From the NCBI GenBank assembly GCA_958296015.1, contig CATQIH010000040.1:1-64000 (forward strand): a DNA stretch of 64,000 nt. Direction: 5' to 3'. Of this stretch, positions 27,652 through 37,472 are shown piece by piece; the stretch's first letter is position 1; each line of letters opens with the position of its first letter. This stretch comes from Cyclobacteriaceae bacterium (GTDB taxonomy: Bacteria; Bacteroidota; Bacteroidia; Cytophagales; Cyclobacteriaceae). The notes beneath the pieces were generated by a model. The model saw only the letters and a program-made list of their open reading frames with translations, searched no databases and was not told the DNA's origin. The translations under genes and the position numbers were made by a program.

Positions 27652-28527
27652 ATGATTAAATCAATGACCGGCTATGGCAAGGCGCAGCTCGAGCACGAAG
27701 CTTATGAAGCTGCTGTTGAAATAAAAACCCTAAATTCTAAATACCTGGATGTGGGGCTGCGCCTGCCGCGTGTTTTTAGCGATCGTGAGATTGAAGTCAG
27801 AAGCCTGCTGACCGACAAGATCAAAAGGGGCAAAGTGGCACTGGCCATTGAATTTACAGGGAATGCCGGAGCGCAGGTAGACACTAACATCAACAAAGAG
27901 GTCTTTAAGGCTTATTATTATGCTTATAAAGCCCTGAAAGACGAGTTGAACGACAATTCTAATGATATTTTCCGGCTGGCAGCCCTTGCACCGGATGTCA
28001 TGCAGGGCAGTGCACGGGAATCTATAGATGAAAATATCTGGGCGGAAGTGCGCAAGGTCATTGTAGAAGCACTCAGCCGTTGTGATGCTTTCAGGCAGCA
28101 GGAAGGAGCCGTTTTGGAAGCTGACATGCTGGCCAGTATCAAAAATATTGAGCGGTGGCTGGAGAAAATCAAAGAGCAGGTGCCGGAACGAAATTCCAAG
28201 ATGCGCGATAGACTGAGAAACCAGTTTGCGGAACTCGAGACCGAAATTGTAGATAAAAACCGTTTTGAACAGGAGTTGATCTATTACATAGAAAAACTGG
28301 ATATCAACGAAGAGATTGTGCGCCTGACAAACCACCTGTACTATTTTACGGAAGTACTCAAAGAGCCTGAATCCAATGGCAAAAAGCTGGGTTTTGTATC
28401 GCAGGAGATCGGCCGTGAGATCAATACTATAGGCTCGAAAGCCAATGATGCTACTATCCAACAATATGTAGTAGGTATGAAAGAAGAACTGGAAAAGATC
28501 AAAGAACAGGCACTTAATATTCTTTAA
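27652..28527 (+). CDS. yicC: YicC family endoribonuclease-like protein
   Basis: 291-residue cytoplasmic protein of the YicC family, members of which act in RNA decay. N-terminal MIKSMTGYGKA is the family signature; the C-terminal DUF1732 part carries GKKLGFVSQEIGREINTIGSKAND. Length matches. It is followed at 79 bp by a DUF4296 lipoprotein. Confidence 0.93.
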   Translation: MIKSMTGYGKAQLEHEAYEAAVEIKTLNSKYLDVGLRLPRVFSDREIEVRSLLTDKIKRGKVALAIEFTGNAGAQVDTNINKEVFKAYYYAYKALKDELNDNSNDIFRLAALAPDVMQGSARESIDENIWAEVRKVIVEALSRCDAFRQQEGAVLEADMLASIKNIERWLEKIKEQVPERNSKMRDRLRNQFAELETEIVDKNRFEQELIYYIEKLDINEEIVRLTNHLYYFTEVLKEPESNGKKLGFVSQEIGREINTIGSKANDATIQQYVVGMKEELEKIKEQALNIL

Positions 28528-28606
28528 AACACAAGGTTTTTCTGAAAACGCTCAAGTGCGTACATTTTTTGCACGTACCAATGCATCATACAAAAGATCA
28601 GTTAAC

Positions 28607-29002
28607 ATGTTTTTAATCCGGGCGATATTTAAAAAACTTATCAGTTTTGTCCTGCTCTTCAATATGCTGCTGGTGGCCTGTGGTCCGGATGAGGCCGCAG
28701 ATTTCGTAAAAAAGCCGGATCAGCTGCTAAGCAAAGACCAGATGGTTTCTTTTCTGGTAGACCTGCATTTGGCGGAAGCCAAAATCTCCTATGCCGGTAT
28801 TGGTAAGGCAGATTCTACAGAGCGTATGTTCAGAAACTACGAAGCATACCTCTTCAAAAAGCACCACATCACCGACTCTGTTTACTATCAAAGCTACGAA
28901 TACTACCTGGCACAAATGGACCAACTCGACGAGATCTATGCCTCGGTAGTCGATAGTTTGAGTGTGTTGGATACGATAGAAAAAAACAAATCATTGGAAT
29001 AG
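28607..29002 (+). CDS. DUF4296 lipoprotein
   Basis: 131-residue Bacteroidota-specific envelope lipoprotein of unknown function. Lipobox LLVAC near residue 21 from ATG 28607, then the DUF4296 core: KPDQLLSKDQMVSFLVDLHLAEAK and a helical region ending SVVDSLSVLDTIEKN. The upstream GTG at 28556 would add a charged leader before the signal peptide and is less likely. Confidence 0.82.
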   Translation: MFLIRAIFKKLISFVLLFNMLLVACGPDEAADFVKKPDQLLSKDQMVSFLVDLHLAEAKISYAGIGKADSTERMFRNYEAYLFKKHHITDSVYYQSYEYYLAQMDQLDEIYASVVDSLSVLDTIEKNKSLE

Positions 29003-29408
29003 TTATAATAAATATTATAAATTTTACAAACGATTTACTGTTGCTTTTGAGGTGTCGAAGAAAGTTTTGCGTAATATTTTCTGCTAATATTCAAGATGAC
29101 CTCCATAACTGTTGATTATTGGCTGATTGGCCAAGACTGCTGAAAAGGTCTATAATTCAATTTCATACTTCATAAACTACACTGGCCGTTGTTATTAAAT
29201 GAAATTTCATTCTATTTTTGCGCAAAATACGGATAAGGAGTATATAGCAAAGTCAAAATATTTTGTTTCGTGAATAATGTACAGATTTCTTACTTACCCA
29301 TAGGTCGAGGCGAAATAATGTTTTAAAATGTCTTATTCTTAAGGCAAATTTGCATACTTTCAAATGCATTTCTATTAGTTCACAATTAAAACAGGTATCC
29401 AAAAAAAC
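29003..29408 (+). promoter_or_regulatory. mreB upstream region with promoter and long leader
   Basis: 406 bp without a gene. TTG (29189-29191), 21-bp spacer, TATTTTTG (29213-29220) form a good Bacteroidota promoter, giving a leader of about 180 nt before mreB. I see no clear riboswitch or terminator within the leader. Confidence 0.55.
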
Positions 29409-30434
29409 ATGGGATTTTTCGATTTATTCTCCAGTGACATTGCCATTGACCTGGGAACCGCCAATACACTGATCATCAACAAAGAAAAAATAGTCGTGGA
29501 TGAACCTTCCATCATCGCTATTGACCGCACTACCAACAAGGTATTAGCCATTGGTAGGCAGGCTATGCAGATGCATGAAAAAACCCATGAAAATATCAAG
29601 ACCATCCGCCCTCTCAAAGATGGTGTGATTGCTGATTTCCATGCAGCCGAACACATGATCCGTGGGATGATCAAGATGATCGACACCGGCAACCGCTACT
29701 TTCCTGCTTCGCATCGTATGATCATCTGCATTCCCTCCGGTATCACCGAGGTAGAAAAAAGAGCGGTACGGGATTCTGCCGAGCACGCCGGTGCCAAAGA
29801 GGTATACATGATCCACGAGCCGATTGCCGCCGCCATTGGTATTGGCATAGATATCGACCAGCCGATAGGCTCTATGGTAGTAGATATTGGGGGGGGAACT
29901 ACAGAAATTGCCGTCATTGCCCTATCGGGTATTGTATGCGACCAGTCTATCCGCACGGCGGGTGATACCTTCAACAAAGATATTCTGGACTATATGCGCC
30001 GCCAGCATAACCTGCTGATTGGTGAGCGTTCGGCTGAGAAAGTAAAACTGGAAGTAGGATCAGCTCTGACAGAACTCGATGATGAGCCGGACGATTATGA
30101 GATCAGAGGCCGCGACCTGATGACCGGTATTCCGAAGGTAATCAAAGTGTCTTATTCTGAAATAGCGTTTGCCCTGGACAAATCCATTTCCAAGATTGAA
30201 GAAGCTGTGCTGAAAGCACTGGAAATATCTCCGCCTGAGCTTTCTGCCGATATTTACGACAATGGTATTCATCTGACCGGTGGCGGCGCGTTGCTGCGTG
30301 GTCTGGACAAACGGCTGGCTCTGAAGACCAAACTGCCCGTACACGTAGCGGATGATCCGCTAAGAGCAGTGGTAAGGGGAACCGGAGTAGCCCTGAAAAA
30401 GTTTGATTCATACAAGTCGGTATTGATGACTTAA
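29409..30434 (+). CDS. mreB: Rod shape-determining actin homologue MreB
   Basis: 341-residue actin-fold ATPase that forms membrane-associated filaments guiding lateral wall synthesis. Phosphate 1 DLGTANT (14-20), phosphate 2 DIGGGTTE (159-166), adenosine motif GGGALLRG near residue 290. N-terminus MGFFDLFS is the amphipathic membrane anchor. First gene of mreBCD-mrdA-rodA. Confidence 0.97.
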   Translation: MGFFDLFSSDIAIDLGTANTLIINKEKIVVDEPSIIAIDRTTNKVLAIGRQAMQMHEKTHENIKTIRPLKDGVIADFHAAEHMIRGMIKMIDTGNRYFPASHRMIICIPSGITEVEKRAVRDSAEHAGAKEVYMIHEPIAAAIGIGIDIDQPIGSMVVDIGGGTTEIAVIALSGIVCDQSIRTAGDTFNKDILDYMRRQHNLLIGERSAEKVKLEVGSALTELDDEPDDYEIRGRDLMTGIPKVIKVSYSEIAFALDKSISKIEEAVLKALEISPPELSADIYDNGIHLTGGGALLRGLDKRLALKTKLPVHVADDPLRAVVRGTGVALKKFDSYKSVLMT

Positions 30435-30441
30435 TGAGTAC

Positions 30442-31341
30442 ATGTATAATCTTTTATCTTTCATATTTAGGTATAAGGCATCGCTGCTATTTGTATTTCT
30501 GGAAGTGATCAGCGTTTTTTTCATTGTTAACAACAATGATTACCATCACGCGGCATTTGTAAACTCTTCCAATCAACTGGTAGCTTCTGTGATGAACACA
30601 ACCAACAGCGTAGGCGAGTATTTTACGCTGGCAGAAGTGAACCAACAGCTTTCCCGGGAAAATGCAAAGTTACACGAGCTGCTGCAAAATGGCCTGCTAC
30701 CTACTGACTCTTTGTTGCACAAAGATTCTCTCGCTTTAGAAGCCCTGGCCGAAGATTCTGTCAGTATCCTTGCCCCGGTACAAAGCAGAAGAGACAGCCT
30801 GCGGCTCAAGCAATATCTCTTTTTGCCTGCTAAAGTTGTAGAAAACACTGTGAAACGTGCTAAAAACTATGTAACCATCGACAAAGGCTGGGCGGATGGT
30901 ATCGCGAAAGATATGGGTGTGATCTGTCCGGATGGTATTGTGGGTAAGGTAAAAGATGTGTCAGAACATTTTGCAGTTGTTACTTCCCTATTGCATACCG
31001 AGATGTTCATCTCCGTACTTGTCGAACGATCTAATACGCTGGGTTCTGTGCAGTGGAATGGGCGAAACTCTACCATAGCCAATTTGCATGATATTCCTAT
31101 TCACATCAATATCATTACCGGCGATACCATCGTTACTTCCGGGTACAGTGGCATTTATCCTCCCGGCACGATGGTGGGTACGGTAGCAGAAGTGAGGCCG
31201 GAAGAAGATGCAGCCTTTTATGATATTGACGTTGACTTGTCCACAGAATTTCAGGAACTTTCTTATGTATATGTGGTAAAGAACCGGCTCAGACAGGAAA
31301 AAGATTCTTTGGAAGTTATAAATTTCAAACCTAATGAATAG
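30442..31341 (+). CDS. mreC: Rod shape-determining protein MreC
   Basis: 299-residue bitopic protein: transmembrane helix about 12-30, coiled-coil region about 60-125, then two beta-rich domains (VTIDKGWADGIAKDMGVICPDGIVGKV is the family core). It links MreB to the periplasmic wall synthases. It overlaps mreD by 8 nt. Confidence 0.95.
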   Translation: MYNLLSFIFRYKASLLFVFLEVISVFFIVNNNDYHHAAFVNSSNQLVASVMNTTNSVGEYFTLAEVNQQLSRENAKLHELLQNGLLPTDSLLHKDSLALEALAEDSVSILAPVQSRRDSLRLKQYLFLPAKVVENTVKRAKNYVTIDKGWADGIAKDMGVICPDGIVGKVKDVSEHFAVVTSLLHTEMFISVLVERSNTLGSVQWNGRNSTIANLHDIPIHINIITGDTIVTSGYSGIYPPGTMVGTVAEVRPEEDAAFYDIDVDLSTEFQELSYVYVVKNRLRQEKDSLEVINFKPNE

Positions 31342-31858
31342 CAGATATATTCTGCCCCAGGCAATCAACTTCATCGTCTATATGCTGCTACAGCTGGTGC
31401 TGGTCAGGAACCTGGTGCTCTTTGATGTTTCTTTTTGCTATCTCTATCTTGGCTTTCTGTTGCTGTTGCCCATCGAGGCCGGTGTGGTCACCTGTATGCT
31501 CATGGGCTTTTCGGTAGGTCTTTTTGTAGATGTTTTTTATAACACTTTTGGAATTCATGCTGCTGCCTGTGTGTTCGTTATGTACACAAGGCATTTCTGG
31601 ATCAAAGCGATCACTCCCAGAGGTGGTTATGACCTGGGGGTAATGCCCATACCCCAGGACTTAGGAATGCGTTGGTTTGTTACCTATGCTTTTCCACTAA
31701 TACTGGTGCACCACGCGCTGATTTTCTTCATTGAGATAGGTGGCTTTGCGTTGTTTTATTATACATTGATCAAAGTGGTAGCCAGTACTGCCTTCACCCT
31801 GATCATGGTGATAGTGATTCAGTACATTTTACAATCTTCAAGAAGACCAGTTCTATGA
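31334..31858 (+). CDS. mreD: Rod shape-determining protein MreD
   Basis: 174-residue membrane protein with about five helices. Low-complexity hydrophobic sequence, but position between mreC and mrdA, length and the GLFVDVFYNTFGIHAAACVFVMY segment support MreD. It overlaps mrdA by 4 nt (ATGA), so translation is coupled. Confidence 0.9.
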   Translation: MNSRYILPQAINFIVYMLLQLVLVRNLVLFDVSFCYLYLGFLLLLPIEAGVVTCMLMGFSVGLFVDVFYNTFGIHAAACVFVMYTRHFWIKAITPRGGYDLGVMPIPQDLGMRWFVTYAFPLILVHHALIFFIEIGGFALFYYTLIKVVASTAFTLIMVIVIQYILQSSRRPVL

Positions 31859-33663
31859 ATAAAAACAGCAGCCGCAAGTATGTTATCCGATTAACCATTA
31901 TACTGGTAGCCGCTATCTTTGCCCTGAAACTTTTTGCACTCCAGGTACTGGATATTGAGTACAAGGTGAAAGCCACAAGCAATATCATAGAGCGAGAAGT
32001 GAGGTATCCTTTCCGCGGCCTTATCTACGATCGCCAAGGTAGGCTGATCGTCTACAACGAACCGGTATACGATCTGGAAGTAGTGCCCAAAGATGTAAAA
32101 ATGGAAGATACGCTTGCATTTTGTGCACTTTTCAACATCACCAAAGAAGAATTTAAAGACAGACTACACAAAGCCAAAAAATACTCATACGTAAAGCCTT
32201 CTGTTTTTGTCAAACAACTCTCTAATCAGTCGTTTGCCACAGTGCAGGATTACCTGATCAACTATCCGGGTTTTGAGATACAGCCCCGCCCCAATCGTGC
32301 TTATACTCGCTCTACTCTTGCCAATGCCCTGGGCTACATTGGTGAGATCAGCAAATACCAACTGCAAAGAGATTCTGCCAGCTACTATCGCCAGGGGGAT
32401 TATATCGGTATCAATGGACTGGAATCTATGTATGAAGATGAACTGCGCGGAAAGCGTGGTGTCAAATACAAGATGGTTAACGTGCGTGGTGTAGAAAAAG
32501 GATCTTTTAAAGACGGCGAATGGGATACGCTCTCCATACCAGGCAATAACCTACAGGCGACCATCGATCTTGACCTGCAGGAATATGCAGAAACACTTAT
32601 GCAGGGCAAAAGAGGCAGCGTAGTGGCGATAGAACCCAAGACAGGCGAGGTACTTACCTTTGTTTCGGCTCCTACCTATGATCCCGGCAACCTTTCAGGA
32701 AGAGAATTTAGCAAGAACTACGGCAGGCTGCTGACAGATACCGCCAAGCCGTTGTACAACCGTCCGCTGATGGGGGCTTTTCCTCCCGGCTCTATCTTCA
32801 AAACCGTGCAGGGCCTGATTGCCCTTCAGGAAGGTGTGATCACCCCGGATACACGTTTTGTCTGCGACCGAAATATTATTGCCTGCCACGGGCCACATAG
32901 CTATACCAACCTTAGTGAAGCCATTGAAGTGTCGTGTAACCCATATTTCTGGAACGTTTATAAGAGAATGCTCAACAAAGGAGCATCAGACAATACATTC
33001 GTAGATACGGAGATAGGACTGGAAGAATGGCGAAAGCACGTGCTGAGTTTTGGGTTTGGTGCTACACTAGGCATCGATCTGCCTAACGAAAAAAGTGGTT
33101 ATATCCCCACTGTTAGCCTGTATGACAGAATTTATGGAGACAACCACTGGAAGTTTTCTACCATCTATTCCAATGCCATCGGGCAGGGAGAGCTTCAGAT
33201 CGTGCCTTTGCAAATGGCCAACCTGGCTGCCATTATTGCCAACCGTGGCTATTATTATACGCCTCACCTGATCAAATCTATTGGCGATGAAGGAAAGCCG
33301 CTGGAAAAATATCGGGAGAAACATTATACAACTGTTGAGGCCAAGTATTTTGAGCCAATCGTAGAAGGTATGGCCAATGTGGTGAAGCGGGGTACCGGTA
33401 TGCGGGCCAAACTGCAAGATATCGAAGTATGTGGTAAAACAGGTACCGTGCAGAATAGCCAGGGAGAAGATCACTCCGTATTTATTGCGTTTGCCCCTAA
33501 AGACAATCCGCAGATAGCTGTGGCCGTCTATGTAGAAAATGCAGGGCAGGGCGCACGTGCCGGTGCTGGCGTTGCCGGATTAATGATAGAAAAGTATCTG
33601 CAAGGATGCACAGATAGAACTAATATTCAGGACTATATTTTGAAAGGAGACTTTATCTATTGA
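31855..33663 (+). CDS. mrdA: Penicillin-binding protein 2 (elongasome transpeptidase)
   Basis: 602-residue class B PBP. N-terminal membrane anchor (about 9-30), pedestal domain, then transpeptidase domain with S313-I-F-K316 (PPGSIFK), S360-C-N362 and K528-T-G530. It crosslinks peptidoglycan during rod elongation with RodA, the next gene, which it overlaps by 4 nt. Confidence 0.96.
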   Translation: MNKNSSRKYVIRLTIILVAAIFALKLFALQVLDIEYKVKATSNIIEREVRYPFRGLIYDRQGRLIVYNEPVYDLEVVPKDVKMEDTLAFCALFNITKEEFKDRLHKAKKYSYVKPSVFVKQLSNQSFATVQDYLINYPGFEIQPRPNRAYTRSTLANALGYIGEISKYQLQRDSASYYRQGDYIGINGLESMYEDELRGKRGVKYKMVNVRGVEKGSFKDGEWDTLSIPGNNLQATIDLDLQEYAETLMQGKRGSVVAIEPKTGEVLTFVSAPTYDPGNLSGREFSKNYGRLLTDTAKPLYNRPLMGAFPPGSIFKTVQGLIALQEGVITPDTRFVCDRNIIACHGPHSYTNLSEAIEVSCNPYFWNVYKRMLNKGASDNTFVDTEIGLEEWRKHVLSFGFGATLGIDLPNEKSGYIPTVSLYDRIYGDNHWKFSTIYSNAIGQGELQIVPLQMANLAAIIANRGYYYTPHLIKSIGDEGKPLEKYREKHYTTVEAKYFEPIVEGMANVVKRGTGMRAKLQDIEVCGKTGTVQNSQGEDHSVFIAFAPKDNPQIAVAVYVENAGQGARAGAGVAGLMIEKYLQGCTDRTNIQDYILKGDFIY

Positions 33664-34943
33664 GAGAGCAGGATAACTTTGTGAACAGGCTGGACTGGGG
33701 AACTGTCGCTCTGTATTTTATGCTGGTGCTGCTGGGCTGGCTAAACATCTTTGCCGTGGTCTACGATGTGCAGCGGGTTGATCAGAGTATCTTTGACCTT
33801 ACCCTCAACTCGGGCAGGCAACTCATCTGGATCTTGACTTCGGTCGTGCTGATCACCATCATCATGCTGATAGATTTCCGGTTTTATGATTCCTTTGCCT
33901 ATGTCATCTACGCCGGAGTTATGCTGATCCTGCTATTTGTATTGATATTCGGTAAGGAGATAGCCGGTTCTAGATCCTGGTTTGCTATCGGGGGTTTTAG
34001 GTTACAACCCTCAGAATTCGCTAAGTTTGCTACGGGTCTGGCAGTCGCCAAATATCTGAGTACCAACAACCGGGTGTTTGAAACGCTGCGTTCGCAAGTC
34101 ATTCTGTTTGGTATTATTGCTACACCTGCCATACTGATCATTCTACAAGGAGATACCGGTACAGCACTGGTTTATAGTGCTTTTGCACTTGTGTTCTATC
34201 GCGAAGGGTTTTCCCCTTTGCTGCTGGGGCTGGGCGTTGCCCTGGTGGTGCTTTTTATGCTGACACTGTTCATTCCTCAAGTCTATCTGATCGTTGCCGT
34301 AGTGGTGACAGCCTTTTTGCTGATAGGGATCAATACCAAGAAAACGCGAAGGGTTATTACCATTGCCGTAGCGGCCGTATCCATTATTGGTATAGTTGTG
34401 AGCGTAGACTTTTTTGTGTCCGATGTGCTCAAACCACACCAGCAGAGCCGTATCAAAGCTTTGATTAATCCAGATGCAGACCCGCTAGGCTACGGCTGGA
34501 ACGTGACCCAATCAAAAATAGCCATCGGTTCGGGAGGTTTCTGGGGAAAAGGTTTTCTGCAAGGCACACAGACTAAGTTTGACTTTGTGCCGGAGCAAAG
34601 CACCGACTTTATTTTTTGCACCGTAGGCGAAGAGCATGGTTGGATAGGTAGCCTTCTGCTCATTGTGCTTTTTGTAGCGTTGCTATTCAAAATTACCACC
34701 ATTGCCGAGCGGCAGAAGTCTACCTTTGCGCGAGTCTATGGGTATAGCGTAGCTGCTATCCTGCTGTTTCACTTCTCTATCAACATCGGCATGACCATCG
34801 GGTTGTTTCCGGTGATTGGTATCCCTTTGCCTTTCTTCAGTTATGGAGGATCTTCGCTATGGGCTTTCACTGTATTGCTTTTTATCTTACTTAAACTGGA
34901 TGCCCATCGTTCGCAGCTACTCAACAGAGCCGGACTGAGTTAA
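33660..34943 (+). CDS. rodA: Peptidoglycan glycosyltransferase RodA
   Basis: 427-residue SEDS polymerase with ten helices. Typical motifs: GSRSWFAIGGFRLQPSEFAK, and near the end GLFPVIGIPLPFFSYGGSS. The start is TTG at 33660, overlapping the mrdA stop, giving MREQDNFVNRLDW, which fits relatives; GTG at 33681 is an alternative. Last gene of the rod operon. Confidence 0.95.
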   Translation: MREQDNFVNRLDWGTVALYFMLVLLGWLNIFAVVYDVQRVDQSIFDLTLNSGRQLIWILTSVVLITIIMLIDFRFYDSFAYVIYAGVMLILLFVLIFGKEIAGSRSWFAIGGFRLQPSEFAKFATGLAVAKYLSTNNRVFETLRSQVILFGIIATPAILIILQGDTGTALVYSAFALVFYREGFSPLLLGLGVALVVLFMLTLFIPQVYLIVAVVVTAFLLIGINTKKTRRVITIAVAAVSIIGIVVSVDFFVSDVLKPHQQSRIKALINPDADPLGYGWNVTQSKIAIGSGGFWGKGFLQGTQTKFDFVPEQSTDFIFCTVGEEHGWIGSLLLIVLFVALLFKITTIAERQKSTFARVYGYSVAAILLFHFSINIGMTIGLFPVIGIPLPFFSYGGSSLWAFTVLLFILLKLDAHRSQLLNRAGLS

Positions 34944-34944
34944 A

Positions 34945-34983
34945 GCGGAAACAGAAAACGGAAGACCGGAAACCGGAAAAGCG
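34945..34983. repeat. Dispersed GGAAACCGG-type repeat after rodA
   Basis: Short purine-rich sequence built on GGAAACCGGAA, 2 bp after the rodA stop. Similar elements occur at 35699, 41077, 43994 and 46016, all just past or near gene ends. Confidence 0.6.
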
Positions 34984-35059
34984 ATGATAGAACAACAACT
35001 AGTTTGTTTGTTATAGCGTGCTTAACTTAAAATAATTGATGGTATAAACTCCTAATGCA

Positions 35060-35299
35060 ATGAAGGTAATAGAGATTAAAACACAACTGCATGAACATAT
35101 TGAGTATTTGAGTGATGCTCAACTCAAAAAACTTCATAATATAATTAGTAAGGAGTTTGTTATAAAGGCAAAGCAAGAGTCATTAAAGGAACGCCCTATA
35201 GGTAGCATGCAAGGAATGCTGGTGTATATGGCTGATGGCTTTGATGAACCGCTGGATGCTTTTAAAGATTATATGCCTGATAATGAGTCATATACATGA
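35060..35299 (+). CDS. DUF2281-like antitoxin
   Basis: 79-residue small protein whose C-terminus (GSMQGMLVYMADGFDEPLDAFKDYM) matches the toxin-binding tail of DUF2281/VapB-like antitoxins. Its stop overlaps the start of the PIN-domain gene (ATGA, 35296-35299), the usual type II toxin-antitoxin layout. The antitoxin frame is intact although the toxin frame is not. Confidence 0.8.
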   Translation: MKVIEIKTQLHEHIEYLSDAQLKKLHNIISKEFVIKAKQESLKERPIGSMQGMLVYMADGFDEPLDAFKDYMPDNESYT

Positions 35300-35672
35300 A
35301 GTGCCTACTCGATACACATACTATGCTCTGGTTACTGGAAAAAGATAGCAGGTTAATGTAGCCATTAGTGAAATCAAGAACGTTCAAAACGATCTTTGTG
35401 TAAGCGTAGTTAGCTTTTGGGAGATGACTATCAAAGTGAGCTTAGGAAAGCTAAAAACCAAAGCTTCAATTCAGGAAATGTGGCTTGAAATGTTTCGGAT
35501 TCAAATTGATATAATCCCCATTGAGATTAAGCATTTGGAGTATTTGCAGCAACTGCCTTTTCATCATGGAGATCCTTTTGATAGAACAATTGTTAGCCAG
35601 GCGCAAGCTAATAACTGTACCATTATTACAAAAGATCAGACTTTCGCCAAATACGCTATTCAGACACTCTGA
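35296..35672 (+). pseudogene. PIN-domain (VapC-like) toxin, frameshifted
   Basis: The first 21 codons from ATG 35296 encode MKCLLDTHTMLWLLEKDSRL, the PIN-domain start with the first catalytic Asp, then stop at 35359. The rest of the domain is in another frame from about 35349 (EIKNVQNDLCVSVVSFWEMTIKVSLGKL...) to 35672, including FWEM, DPFDR and the last Asp in TKDQTFAKY. A one-base change near 35350 would explain it. Active-site residues are otherwise kept, so the loss looks recent. Confidence 0.8.
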
Positions 35673-35698
35673 TAATATTTTTATAGCACACTGATTTG

Positions 35699-35722
35699 CC
35701 GTCTCCTTGCTTCCGGCTTCCG
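35699..35722. repeat. Dispersed GGAAACCGG-type repeat
   Basis: Diverged copy in inverse orientation (CCGTCTCC...TTCCGGCTTCCG), between the broken PIN gene and the convergent gene at 35723. Confidence 0.45.
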
Positions 35723-36781
35723 CTAATTATACCTCTTGGAGATCACTTCTAGAAACTCTATCACCTCTTCCGAATCCATGCGCCAGCGGTATCTGGTGGC
35801 AAACTCCTTTCGCAAATAATTGAATGCTTCTGCATAGGTGCGTTCCGTCTCCAGGCGGGAAAGTGCCTGATTATACTCTTCGGTGTTATTATCAAATAGC
35901 TCACGGACAAACATAAAACGCTGGTTGACGCTGATGCTGCTTCTGATGCTTTCTACCTTCTGCTTGTTGTGAATATCGGCGATTGTTGTGCCGCCCGAGC
36001 GGTTGAGATAGTCATTGAGCGTCTTCGGGCCTGATGGCAGTTCTTCCTGCGTAGCTTCCGGTTGTGCAACAACAGGCGGCTGAGCAGTGCGCTGATGATC
36101 ATGATCTGGTGTAGTAGTAGCAACAGGTTGCGTCTGTGCTTTTTTAGGCTGATGACGATATAGGTCGCCTTGCTCTACGGGCAACACCTGCGCAAACTGC
36201 TGCATGGCAGTACTGCTATCATCTATTGAATGAGTTACTTGTTCAGACTTATCATCCAGAAGCCAGAGGGCATAGCTGGCATGTAGTTCATCTTTCTGCT
36301 CCCGATCTATATGCTGAAGCAGGGCATTGGCAAAGAACCGGTTGACTTTTACATATTTAAACAGCTCGGTGACATTCTCTTTGTTCAGGCTATATTGCAC
36401 ATTGCTGAGCACCTGGTAGTAAAAATACTGCGGGTCAAGCAAAAGCACCAGCGTATTCTGGATAGCTGCTTCCAGCAAGGGAATGAGCTGATCGCGGGCT
36501 ACGGCAATGTGCTGAGAGATTGTATTCATGAAGTCCTGCAACGCTTCCCGTACTTCTGCCGACTCATAATCAAAGTAGGGGCTTCTTACCTTTTTGATCT
36601 CAGCCTTCCATTTGTTGAGCAAATCATTAATGATCAACAGGTTTACCTGTTTGACAGGCGTGAGGTGTAGAATGGCTTGTCCGTCTAGCTTTTCCTGACT
36701 GGCATATGCTTCGTCCAGGGTGCGGGTAGTAAAGGCTTCGCTATATTCTCTGATCGTACTAAGATTTAATTTGCTCTCCAT
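35723..36781 (-). CDS. Conserved hypothetical protein
   Basis: 352-residue cytoplasmic protein not assigned to a named family. It is helical and Gln/Glu rich, with a low-complexity linker (about 215-255, Gln/Pro/Thr rich) between an N-terminal helical domain and a compact C-terminal domain (about 285-352: NQRFMFVRELFDNNTEEYNQAL...YRWRMDSEEVIEFLEVI). Divergent from tdk. Confidence 0.65.
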   Translation of the reverse strand: MESKLNLSTIREYSEAFTTRTLDEAYASQEKLDGQAILHLTPVKQVNLLIINDLLNKWKAEIKKVRSPYFDYESAEVREALQDFMNTISQHIAVARDQLIPLLEAAIQNTLVLLLDPQYFYYQVLSNVQYSLNKENVTELFKYVKVNRFFANALLQHIDREQKDELHASYALWLLDDKSEQVTHSIDDSSTAMQQFAQVLPVEQGDLYRHQPKKAQTQPVATTTPDHDHQRTAQPPVVAQPEATQEELPSGPKTLNDYLNRSGGTTIADIHNKQKVESIRSSISVNQRFMFVRELFDNNTEEYNQALSRLETERTYAEAFNYLRKEFATRYRWRMDSEEVIEFLEVISKRYN

Positions 36782-36872
36782 ACTGATATTTGTTTCTTTT
36801 GTATCCTTGTTAATAACAATCCTTTTCTTAAATAATTGTTATCAGTCAGGCTTTCAAATAATTCGTGCAGCT

Positions 36873-37472
36873 ATGTTTGTAGAACCTCAGATTGGTGGTG
36901 TGGCTTCTGAAAAGTGTCCGGCTGGCTGGATAGAGGTAATCAGTGGATGTATGTTCTCCGGCAAAACCGAAGAGCTGATCAGAAGGCTCAACCGGGCCAT
37001 CATTGCAAAGCAGCGGGTAAACATCTTCAAGCCTGTAGCCGATACGCGCTATCATCCGCAAGCGGTGGTTTCTCACAACAACAACAGCATTGCCTCTGTC
37101 ACTGTAGACCAGGCAGAAGCTATATTGGCGCAGGCAGGCGACTGCCAGGTGGTAGGCATTGATGAGGCCCAGTTCTTCGATGATAAGATTGTAGATGTTT
37201 GCAACCAGCTTGCCAACAGTGGCAAGCGCGTCATTGTGGCCGGGCTGGATATGGATTATGAGGGCAAGCCCTTCGGCCCGATGCCGTTTCTGCTGGCCAT
37301 TGCCGAATACGTTACCAAAGTACATGCGATCTGCACCGTGTCAGGCACACCGGCTTCTTTCTCGTTTCGGCTGGGAGCCTCCAAGGAGAAACTGATGCTG
37401 GGTACCAAACATGAGTACGAGGCACGTTCCAGATACTATTTCAACCAGGGAATGAAAGAGAAGCATGAGTAG
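36873..37472 (+). CDS. tdk: Thymidine kinase with altered zinc site
   Basis: 199-residue type II thymidine kinase of pyrimidine salvage. P-loop GCMFSGKT (25-32), catalytic/Mg region DEAQFF (97-102), and lasso region. ATG 36873 (MFVEPQIGG) matches relatives. The structural zinc is normally held by four Cys, CxxC and CxxC; here they read C154-T-V-S157 and S186-R-Y-Y189, so three of four ligands are gone. Catalytic motifs are intact. It overlaps porZ by 8 nt. Confidence 0.93.
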   Translation: MFVEPQIGGVASEKCPAGWIEVISGCMFSGKTEELIRRLNRAIIAKQRVNIFKPVADTRYHPQAVVSHNNNSIASVTVDQAEAILAQAGDCQVVGIDEAQFFDDKIVDVCNQLANSGKRVIVAGLDMDYEGKPFGPMPFLLAIAEYVTKVHAICTVSGTPASFSFRLGASKEKLMLGTKHEYEARSRYYFNQGMKEKHE

